DNA from: Antedon mediterranea
Lineage: Eukaryota > Echinodermata > Crinoidea > Comatulida > Antedonidae
Length of the DNA: 64,000 nt
Direction of reading: 5' to 3'
NCBI RefSeq assembly: GCF_964355755.1
Contig: NC_092672.1
Span: 18,968,501 to 19,032,500 of the forward strand
Below, piece by piece: positions 28,201 through 40,200 of this stretch (position 1 is the first letter of the stretch; each line of letters starts with the position of its first letter). A program made the translations under genes and the position numbers. A model generated the notes under the pieces. The model saw only the letters and a list, made by a program, of their open reading frames with translations. It did no database searches and had not been told where the DNA came from.

Positions 28201-31200
28201 TTTGTTTGTACCACAAATTTATAAAGTGTAGACATAAAGTAATATGTTTCTTTTTTTTATTCCTTACTCAATAAAGATAATTTTATTTTTTATTCACAAT
28301 GCATACAAGAGGAAATTGGAGTGGAGTTGTGGCTTGGTGGTTATGATGCTTGACTATCAATCTAAGGGTCCTGGGTTCAAGTCAGGATTTTTTCTCATAA
28401 CTATTAATTGCAACTCCACTCCCAAATACTTGTAATAAGTTTTTGTAGAGCATCTTGTGTATATGTTTGTTCTGTGAACTGGAGAGCCACCTTTGAGAGA
28501 AGGACAGTGATTGAGTTCAATTATGGTTATCCTTGGCAATTTGCCTAAAATTGAATGAGATAAGAATGATGTACATTGGAATATGCAATGTGTTAGTCAT
28601 CCCACTAGTACGTAGGGTAGCCTATCTTACACACATATTAAAATGTATTCTCAACAGGAGGATCGTGGTACAGCAGAAAACGATGATTCGGACAGTGGCG
28701 GTGTTGTTGTTGAACAAGAAGAAAAAGATGTAAATGAAGGAGGTAGTTTGGAAATAGAATATGATGTAAGTAGAGTATTTATTTACACAAAAAAGTATTT
28801 TTCTATAATAATAATAATAATAATAATATTACTTATGTATTTTTCGTATTAAAATTAATATTACACAAAATCAAAAAGTTAAAATACAGTAATAACAAAA
28901 AGTATAATAATAATAACAAAAATTATAATAATAATAATAACAAAAATTATAATAATAATAACAAAAAGTACAATAATAATAACAAATGAGTACAATAATA
29001 ATAACAAATGAGTACAATAATAATAACAAATGAGTACAATAATAATAACAAATGAGTACAATAATAATAACAAAAAGTACAATAATAATATGTTGTTTTT
29101 GTGTTATTCTTTTCTATAACAATTTTTTATTTGTTATTATTGTGAGATGGAATGATGATGTGCATTGGAATAAAATGTAAGTACATATTTTATATAACAT
29201 ATAGTAATGTAACATTAGTAATATAACATAATGCAATTGTCGGATCTAGGTGATAGTTCTTGACTCATGCAATCCTCGCTTTTGACAGCTAAAATAAAAT
29301 TATGAATTATTATTTGGTACCTATTTTTGAGAGACTATGAATGTTACATGTTAGCGCTGCCCCATTCAAAAAATCCTGGATCCGCTCCTGAATTGTAGAC
29401 ATAATATGTTTCATTTGTTTTATTTTTACTAAAATATTTTTTAATTTTTATTATTCACAATGCGTGATCATGTGTGAGGGAATCATGGTGTACATTAGAA
29501 TATGGTGTACATTAGAATATGATGTACAGTAAGTACTTTTATTTATTAAATATTTATTTACATACAAACAATTTCAAATAATTACAAAAAAAATGTGAAT
29601 AAATTATGAATCATGATGTACATTTTGCTATGAATAAAATAAAATGAATTTGTATTTTACACACATAATATTTATTGAGTTTGGTACTTATATTCTCAAT
29701 AGGTAGATGAAGAGGATATTGACGCGGTGGGCGAGGAGGACGCGGTGGGCGAGGAGGACGCGGTGGGCGAGGAGGACGCGGTGGGCGAGGAGGACGTGGT
29801 GCCATGGGTGGACAAGATGTGATTGGGAATCAACATCAAGATGGTGATTGGGAAGCTAACAACTGGCAACCATTATATATCCCGTTCACTTCTGTACCAG
29901 GGCCAACGGATTCTGTCAATATAGAAAGGGATGAGCCAATCAAATTTTTTGAACTTTTCTTGACAGATGAATTTGTCCTGAAACTTGTAGATCAGACCAA
30001 TCTGTACGCTGATCAAAGCATCGAACAACAACAACGCCTTAATGCACAGAAGGAACATTCACGCTCCAAGGCATGGAAACCAGTTACTGTCCAAGATATA
30101 AGGAAGTTTCTTGGACTTATGTTCCTAACTGGCATCATTACAAAACCAGAGCTCCAGCAATATTGGTCCACTGACGAACTCATTTTAACCCCAATGTTCA
30201 GTAAGGTAATGTCGAGAAATCGCTTTGAAATTATTCTTTCATATTTCCACTTTAACGATAACAGTCAACGCCCAGCAGATTGCACAGACAGGCTTTATAA
30301 AGTCAGGCCTATCTTGGACCACATGCTGACCAAATTTCGAGAGCTATACACTCCTGGCCAAAATATATCAATAGACGAAGGGATGTTGTCGTGGCGGGGC
30401 CGATTAGGTTTTAAGGTTTACAATAAAGAGAAACCGATCAAATACGGAATTAAGTCATATGTCTTAACGGATTCAGCCACAAGCTACTGCTGGCAGCTTA
30501 AGACTTATTGTGGAGTTGCCGCTTCTCTCGAGGAAACCATTCTTACTTTGCTTGGTAACCTAACAAATAAGGGGTATCATCTGTTTATGGACAACCTCTA
30601 CAACTCCGTAAGATTATCAAAGAGACTTTTAGAATTGGGAACCCATGTGTGCGGCACACTTAGAAAGAATAGGGGTGAGCCACCTGCTGTGCACAACGCC
30701 AGTACAAGCAATATGCAAGTGGGCGATGTAATTGCTTTGCACAAAGAGAACGTGTTGTGTGTTGCCTGGCGTGATAAACGTGTTGTGAAGGCTATCACGA
30801 CAATAGGAGAAAATGGTATGGTGGAGGTAAATGTGAAGCAAAGAGGGGTACCGGGGGGTCGAATAGCCAAGATGAAGCCAACCTGCATTACACTTTACAA
30901 CACATATATGAATGGTGTTGATAAGCTAGACCAGTGCATTGGATATTATCCATTTACCAGAAAGTCGGTCAAGTGGACGAAGAAGTTTTTTTTTTATATT
31001 TTGCAAATCGCAATGTACAACGCATATGTTTTGTACAAATGCAAACTTCAAAGTCCTCAATGCAAATCACTATCCGATTTCATTACAAGTGTCATTAGGT
31101 CCATGATTAAAATGGAAGACGAAGAAGGAAATATTGTACCTGTAGATGAAGATGCAGCGGTGATAACTCCACGAACGCCTACAAATGACCCTGCAACACG

Positions 31201-34200
31201 ACTAGATGGTATTATGCGTAACCACTCGCTTAAACTGATAGTTGGAAATGGAAATAAGCTTTATCACACACGAGTATGCAGAGTTTGTAAAAAGAAGGGT
31301 CTAAGAAGTGAGACAAGATATATCTGTGGATCATGCAACATACCCCTTCACAAAGGTGCATGCTTCACCAACTACCACTCGCTAAGAAAATATTACTGAT
31401 TCAGTGTATAAGGTGTAATTAATTCTTATAGGTGTTTAATTGTTTGGGTGTAACGTGTTTGATCAAATAAATTCTCCCTTGAAAAAATATAAATCAATAT
31501 TAGAAATTGATAAAATACAGTAGAATATAAGGTAAGTAAATTGTAGATCATAAAATATATTGAAAATTTAAAAAAAAAGTAAAAAAAAAAAAAAAAAAAA
31601 AACATTAGCCAGTCTCATGTAGTCAGGTTAGCTCTTGCTGTGTTTCCATATTCATTTTTCAATATTTATTATATAATTTTATGAAATGTTCATATTTTTT
31701 TGTGACGTTCTTGGTTTCTGGTGACCACATCAAAAATTTAATTCTGTTCTTTTGTAAATTGTTAATTATACTGTTCTTTTTATGTTACTATTATAATTAT
31801 TATTATAGATTTTATACATAGATTATACCGTATCGTTTGGTGTAATTCCCACTCAATTTTACTTTTTGAGAGACTGTAGATTAGACTATGGTTCATAAAA
31901 TCGGATGTAAAAAATAAGTGGGAGGTGGGATATACCCGATTATCTCTTAGTGTACATGAAATCTGTAATCTGATTGGTCAATATGTATGAGATATAATTC
32001 CGCATTACGCCCATTTACTTAGTCAAGCGGATCAGAAGGGTAATATATCCCGTATTACCTGTTTGATGTTTTTATGCGCGCGTTATTTATGTATTGTATT
32101 TTTATCGTTGAGCGCATGCGTAGTTGTGATTTCAACCATCGAATATGAACACGTCTCTTGGTCAAAATTGGTTGTGTACACTAAGGCCCTGTTCAGACCC
32201 ATGGCGTTAGACCGTTTTAGCGTACAACGTTACTAGCAAGGTCACGTTACAAACCGCAGAGAAAAAAACGAGGTGTTCAGACCCATAGCGTACGATTATC
32301 GTTACAACGGAAGTACGTCATTCAGGTTGTTTCTAGTTGCATATTCATGTGCTCTTACACACGTGTTTTCATCATTATTTCCACTGTATACAGGCCTAGA
32401 TCTCAGCCCTACAATTATGACAAAATTTGCCGTAAATAAAACATACCTCAGCATTTATTTAAGAAAAATATAGTAAAGCCAAATTTCTGTTTCTATTGTT
32501 TTTATTTTGTAGTAAAAAACATTTTCCCCAGGCTCTTGTGTTACGAAAATAAAGCAGGCCTCGTAATGATGAAGAAAAAAATGATTGTGATTAGTCTATC
32601 CAGTCCAGTCAAAGATTATATATTCTTTGGTCCAGTCGGTTGAAAATAACCCTTAACTTGCTAATAAAAGGGAAACAGCTCCCCTTGTTTGTTTACTGAT
32701 TTTTTTAGGAGTTAGGGGGTTTTCAGCATTAAACTTGTCCAGTCTAGTCTGCCTTGTATGAATGAGTGACTTGATGTCCCAGGCTAGTTTTTAGCTTGAA
32801 TGAAATGCGTGAATGGCTCTAGGCCTAGTTAGGCCTAGCTAGGCCTAAAAGCGGATGGGATCGTAGTCCCTTTGTTTAAATACAAGGTGCATGTATTTAT
32901 GTCATTTGTTAGAAAATATAATGGTAATCAGTTGATAATAGTTTGTAGCCTTTGTAACAGTTGTATTTGTAGTGTAGTTAGGCCTTATTTATTCTGGCCT
33001 TTTTGTTATTGAAATCCATCTCGCACATTGACGATACAAGATGTCAGCCTAGGTCAAACCTTGTTTCGCGTCATAACAGGAAACGTTCTGATTGGATACA
33101 ACGTTGACTTACAGTAGCGTCGTACGCTAAAACGGTACTATCAACCGTTTTCCACTACAACGCTACAACCGTTGTACAACGCGTTGTACGCTAATCCCCA
33201 ACTGTTCAGACACACATTCTTTTAGCGTCGTACGCTAAAACGGTCTAACGCCATGGGTCTGAACAGGGCCTAAGAGATAAAATCGTTGCACCCTGCTTGT
33301 TCTTACGGAATACGGGAAATATCTACGTTCTGATTCCATATTCCATTCGGTCTTCGGCCTCATGGAATATGGAACCAGATTGTAGATATTTCCCATATTC
33401 CGTGAACAAGCAGGGTGCAACTAATATTACCTCTTAGTGTACATGAATTCTGTAATCTGATTGGTCAATATGTATGAGATATAATTCCGTATTACGCCCA
33501 TTTACTTAGTCAAGCGGATCAGAAGGGTAATATATCCCGTATTACCTGTTCGATGTTTCTATGCGCGCGTTGTTTATGTATTGTATTTTTATCGTTGAGC
33601 GCATGCTTAGTTGTGATTTCAACCACCGAATATGGTCCAATTGCTTATATGTGTACGCTAAAGCTCGGTTCCCACTAGTACGCAACGTAAGAGAGTTGAC
33701 CAGTCACACGCGTTTGTTCGAGTAATTCATCGCTTGAGATTGGACAAATCACTTTGCGTTGCGTTACGTCCTAGTGGGAACCAAGCTTTAGGGCTTATGG
33801 GTTCGACCTCATGGAATATGGAACCAGAATGTAGATATTTCCCGTATTCCGTAAACAAGGAGGGTGTAACTAATAGTATTCAGTATATCTATGAATGCAG
33901 ATGTAATATGTAGAGTTAGGCCTAGGAGGGTGCTGAGTTTAAATAGGAAAATATTGCATTATCTGAATTATCAATAAACAACATAACATGTTGTGAAAAA
34001 GAAATGAAGTATTTTTTTCATTTATTCTGGTCAGTCTTATATTCCATCCATCAGTAGTTTGCTAGTACAGTATCACAGAAAGATTATTTTCACTGAAAGA
34101 ACCTTTTATTTATGGTTGGCATGGGAAATTTACCTTCTAAGCTCGGAGTCAACAAAAGTCTGCCTAGGCCTAGCCCGTAGGCTAGGCCTAGGCAGACTAG

Positions 34201-37200
34201 CCCGTTAGGCTATGCCTAGGCCTAGTAGTACTAGGCCTAGGCTACGGAATAATAATATATACAGTATAAAGTTGTAGGCCTAAATAAATGAACTAGGCCG
34301 TGCTGACTAGACCTGGTGTGGATTCTTTATTTTGCGATATTATGAAATAAGATTTATAAAATATAATACAAGTATATGAAGCTGGCGATTTGTTTAGGCC
34401 TAGGCTAGGCCTAGCTGTGCCGTGTTTACGTTTTTGGAAGTAGTGTTTTACTCCACGCTGTTTGTGTGTGGATAAATCGCCGCCGCGCCGCCTCTCCGCG
34501 CTGTGAGTGTGGGTTTTTGGTTTTCATATTGTGTGCAGCGGCGGGTCGGGGTAATTCATGCATGACCTGCACGAAATCGCGAATAACTCGGCTTTGTTGT
34601 GCGAAATGCGTAAAACGCCAAAAGTGGGTAGAATTTATTTTACAATTACGATTGATATATTTTGATTTGAATATCGAGATTGGTACCAATGTAAAGCTGA
34701 AATGTTTGTGGTTCTTTTAGTGTTTTTTACATATAAATCTGATCACATACGTACTCTCAAGGAGCTTGTAAAATCTTTGAATTTTTGCTAAAAATACTGG
34801 CGATGGCAGTTACTAACGCTAAAAAGCCCTGGCAGTCAAAGTGTTAAGTGAGGTTTCGCATTGCTTCAAATATGGTTTCAAAAACGGAGATGTCACACAT
34901 TTGTGAAACCTTTGAGCAGATCCACATTTCATTCGTAAAGCGTATTTGTGTTGACGAATATCACTATTCATTCAACTACAAAACGAGTCATCAGGAATTA
35001 TTAATTATAGATTTATTGAAAGTATTACTGTACTAAAATAAAAGTGATTACAAAAAACTCTGCTCGCTTATTGACATAACAGTTTTAAAGATATATTGTC
35101 CATCTGAAAAATATTTTTTATTTTAAATTTGTGTTTGAATGTGTCATTTTATTGTCACATACCGTATATTTCGGTGTATAAGTCGCACCTGTGTATACAG
35201 TAAGACGCACCCCCAAACTGAGAGTAAAATATCGGTATTTTTTATATCGTCGGTGTATAAGACGCACCTTATATTTCATCAAAACAATGTTTTTTTAAAT
35301 TGTAATCAATATTATTGTAATAATATATTTTGTTATATCTGCAACGGCGTCCTTTATTTAGGTTTTTTCTTACCTAGGCTCGGCCGCACCCAGCCTCAAC
35401 AGCCGCAACATCGAGTGCATGACCGTGTGTGTAACACGTACGTGTGGGCTAGCCTCGCTCGATCATTTCGAGAGGGCGCACGTTTTCACGGACAATCGTA
35501 TTCGATTAGTATCTGTGTATCCGAGAAGTGTGTACGCTAGGTCCATGCTATAATCACCTGGGAGAATATACTAGTCGAATACCGTACACCATGTGGCCGC
35601 CAAGAAGGGCTTGCGCTGGGGGTACGGCGATCGTGCGTATAACTACTGTATTACTATAAATAAATACTATTCCAATCGTACGTAAACGTTTAGAAATGAA
35701 ATTTTATCGCTATAATGAACAAATCTTTTCATCATATTTAGTATAACATCATGCTAAAATGCCTTGAAAACTAGGCAGAAGCAGGTTGCCGTTACGTTAG
35801 TTAGTTACTGTAGCTAGGGCCAGGCCTAGCCTACTCACGCCTAGCAAACGAGGTGACGATAGCCTAGGCCTAGGCCTATGATGTACAATCTGTGGGGTGA
35901 GGCATTTATGTTCGGTGTATAAGACGCACCCTTAATTTAGAGGTCAAATTTGCGTGTCAAAAGTGCGACTTATACACCGAAATATACGGTAATAGTTATT
36001 TTACCTAAAAAAAATTTAATTTAATGCAAAAAATACTTAAATTGTCTGTCAGACAATGGTTTTTGAGTTGTAATTAAACGTTTCTTTTCTTTTTTTATGT
36101 GAAAAAATATTATTTTTTTGTTACAGAGTCTGTGTTTCATATCAGTCACACTTTAGTTTATTTTATTGCTAAGGTCAAGTCTGGGGGTCACTTCATCATG
36201 CTTAGATACTTCATTCAAGTGTGAAGTATCCTCTGACAGTGAATTATATAATATCATGGGACTCATAAATACCACAAATGCTTTGGGATTATCATTCAAC
36301 CATTAGACTCTTTCCCAGACGTTTTTTGGTGGTACCTATAAATTACAGTTGAGTATACATTTTAGCAAAACTGTCAACCTTAGATTTATAACTGCTGCTT
36401 TACTTTCGGTTTCTTAATGAGTCATCCTCCTGGGACGTAGCGGGCTAAAGCAGCAGCGTGAAAATACCACGTTAATTTTGATAATAGCATTTTTTTTTAG
36501 TCCTCACTCGCTTTGATGTTACATTAGGCCTAGGCAGCCAAGCAACACATACTGTAAATGCGCTTCATTCAAATTATATTTTGGACGGTGGCCTTAATAT
36601 TTCAATGCCATGCGAAATATAATTCCCATTTACTGGCTAACGAAAACAAGTATGCGTGGCATATTCGTCTTTGTAGCGTTGCGAAACCTACCTCACTAAC
36701 ATTTAAATATACCTTGTAAATGTGTACAGTATGACCATTTTATGAATCAATCCAAATGATCTTTAGTTTCTAGAGCCTATAAATGAACCATGGGGAGTCT
36801 GAACATACAGTATCCTATGATTTCATAAATTCTAATTACCGAGATCTCACATTTTCAAGTTGGGACCTCTGTTTTATAATAAAATTGTAAAAGCTGATAT
36901 GTGTATTAATCCGATGCACCGGATGGATGCATTAACTAAAAATGAAGGTTTAATGTGAAATTTTATTATTCACAAAAAAAATCTTGTAATAAACAAGTTA
37001 CAGTAAGTATATGCTGGTATAGTATTCTGTACATAGGGCTTGTTACAACCATTAATGTAGAAAACGCCAGCTAATGTCAAAGCAACCGTTAATGTAGAAC
37101 AATCCACCGCTTATCTACAGGTAGTAAAAAAAAATCACCACCAGCTAATGTAGAAACCGTCAACCGTATGTATTAACGAAAATTGCCTCCCAGCTTATGT

Positions 37201-40200
37201 GGTTACAATCGCCACCTAATGTAGAAAATGTTATATATTTTACAAAAATGTCTAAATCATGTGCAAATGCATCAATCTTTACTTAGTTTCAGTCTTTCCA
37301 CCTCTTGTAAGCAACCAACTTTCTAAAACGACCACACATTGTAAGCAAACATCTCTGTTAAGGGAACGCTTCTAATAATAGACCATCTCTCGTAAGGGAT
37401 CTCTCTGATTTCCCTTGCATGTGCCACATACTGTATACAGTGTAGCATAGTTGAAATTACGAGACCCATCTTTTAAATCCAATTTCTAACCATGATGACG
37501 TCATCAAATTGACATATAAAGATAACTATTTTGAAGATAATTATCTAAATAATTACATTTGGGTAATGCTAACAACTTCTGTCAACGACCAGCCACTGAT
37601 TTAAACGGTTATTTTGGAGCAAAAAGTGAGCAGAAATGCAGTAAAATTTTTAATCTATTTGGAAATAAACAGTTTATTGGGCGCTATGCAGCAGAAACAG
37701 ACCCTTATACCGAGCTGCACCCACCAAGTTTGATTAAAGACCTGGGATGGATTGCTATAAATAAGTGTTCTATAAACGGTCTTAGCGCTATACCGCGGTC
37801 TAACCTGTAAGCGGTCTTTAAAATTGAAGCCTACAGTACTTGAAGGAGTTTTAAAACAGTCTTAAAAGCTTGTTGGAAGAATTTCATCTGGTTGTGGAAT
37901 AGGTATTACATGAAATTTCTTTTTGAACAACCAAAGAATAGTATAAACGAACTTACAGTACGTTTCGAAACCTATCAGGTTTCATTCTCAACTGGCGTTT
38001 CATCGTCTAGCGTTGTTAATCCCATGACGACGATGAGTTGGTATAGCGCCACCAATAGGTCAGAAAACATGGAAAAATCATGAACAGAGATGAAGGAGCC
38101 CACGAATTGTCACACATTTATGATCAACTACTGTATTGGAGAAGGGGGCACGTCCTTTTGGACCTATTGGTGGCCCTATACCAACTCATCGTCGTCATGG
38201 GATTAACAACTCAATTTACCTACTCAACGACGAATATAAATTTCTCACGATGTAAACGAATGTAGAGTCACATCCAACACAATGATTTAGGCTAACTAAT
38301 AAAAATAATATAGCAAACGTCCAGTCGATCCAGAAACGACCTCGACAAAAAGATCGTAAAAAATTCATTCTAAAAATAGTATCAGAACATTCAGTCGGTC
38401 GCTCAAAAAGACTGCCGACAGAAGACCGTAATTATACAGACCTAGTTTTTTTTGGTCACATGGCATAAAACACGATACTCTCTGTTTACCGCAACCTCTC
38501 ACATGTTTTTTTAACTCGGTACGAGGGGTGGCTAATTAAGATCGTGTACCTGGATTTTGTGTACATGACATGAAACGTAATATAATACTCTCTTAGCTGC
38601 TGTTCCCACGATTCACATGTTTTTCCCCCTCCATCCAAATTCTAGTCGGGCATTTTTTTTACACATGTAAAAATTATTTAAAAGGCCTACAGTATCTTAA
38701 ATCTTAACATGGGAATATATATTTATTTTGCATATTTTGTTGTTCCTAGCCTAGGTGTCATTGTTTTTTATAATACGCTAACCCTAGGTAGGATTAAATA
38801 ATTTATAGTGTAGGCTGCCAAAACTCTCTCTGCGCGAGCTGATGTCGTCTCGTCGGCGGACGTCCGGCCAAATTAAGATAACCGATGCGTAGGACAGCTC
38901 TACAAAAATGAAAATCATTTATTCTAGCTTTAGATAGGATTTTAAATAGCGAACAATACATTGTTTGTTTGCATTGTCCATGCTTCTAAAGGCGAGGACA
39001 ATGATGTTTACTAACCCTACGATCGACGCATAGATATTAATTTAATTATCAGGCCTAGCTAGGCCTATACTGCAGGCTCACGTCTGCGATTTTTTTTGCC
39101 GGCGTCTGGCGACCTTACGTCGGCAATGCCGACGTTAATTTTAAGGGCTGGTCATTATCATTCCGAGAACCATTCTCTACAGTACACTTCCTAGAGGGGT
39201 TAGTTATATTAAACCAACAAAATGAAAGGAATGGAAATTACAAAAATTTTTTTTTTTAAATTTATTTTTGCACAGTAATCAGAGTTACTACATATACAGT
39301 AGACACATAATTATACAACGCTACTGGACATACCAGTTTAGGAAAAATGTTTTTAGGCCCTGTTCAGACCATGGCGTTATAGCGTACGATAAAAATGTGT
39401 CTGAACAGTTGGTTTGACTTAGGCTGACATCCTGTATCATCAACAAACAAGGCCAGAATAAGGACTAACTACTGTAGACTACAAACAATACAACTGTAAA
39501 AAACTGACTACCATTATTTTTTTTAATTGAAATAAATAAATTCACCTTGTACTGTATTTAAACATTGGGACTACTATCCCGTCTTTCTTAAGAATTGCTA
39601 CTATAGAGCCATTCACGCTTTCATTCAAACTAAAAACTAGCGTGGGACATCAAGTCACTTCATAAAATTATATAAGGCAGACTACAGTAGACTGGACAAT
39701 GCTGAAAACCACCCACAGTAATTCCTACCTACTGTACAACAGGCGACCACAGTAATTCCTACCTACTGTACAACAGGCGACCACAGTAATTCCTACCTAC
39801 TGTACAACAGGCGACCACAGTAATTCCTACCTACTGTACAACAGGCGACCACAGTAATTCCTACCTACTGTACAACAGGCCAGCGACCACAGTAATTCCT
39901 ACCTACTGTACAACAGGCGACCACAGTAATTCCTACCTACTGTACAACAGGCGACCACAGTAATTCCTACCTACAGTACAACAGGCGACCACAGTAATTC
40001 CTACCTACTGTACAACAGGCGACCACAGTAATTCCTACCTACAGTACTGTACAACAGGCGACCACAGTAATTCCTACCTACTGTACAACAGGCGACCACA
40101 GTAATTCCTACCTACTGTACAACAGGCGACCACAGTAATTCCTACCTACTGTACAACAGGCGACCACAGTAATTCCTACCTACAGTACAACAGGCGACCA

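Larger units (their letters stand above)
20712..34847 (+). mobile_element. Composite piggyBac DNA transposon, 14.1 kb with nested insertions
   Basis: The left end is TTAA (20712-20715) followed by cactttgactgcca. The right end is its exact complement tggcagtcaaagtg (34830-34843) followed by TTAA (34844-34847). The piggyBac superfamily targets and duplicates TTAA. Just inside the left end, a motif containing acgaagatcttcgt (itself palindromic) occurs twice (about 20733-20746 and 20776-20790), as subterminal transposase sites often do. Inside are an exon-split transposase gene on the plus strand, a Gypsy element (21143-25565), three SINE copies, a Harbinger-like element (32185-33270) and a small MITE (33661-33788). 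Typical members are 2-6 kb. Subtracting the nested Gypsy and Harbinger elements still leaves about 8.6 kb. Confidence 0.9.

Noticed and set aside
27002-28572. Three tRNA genes
   Set aside because: The A and B box-like motifs belong to a repeated SINE with a long unrelated body; a full cloverleaf is not formed.
28879-29082. Minus ORF rich in Ile/Tyr
   Set aside because: Translation of an ATA/AATAATAAC microsatellite.
35139-35540. 133-codon plus ORF
   Set aside because: It runs across the boundary of the 828-bp MITE, so it is a chance join of host repeat and MITE.
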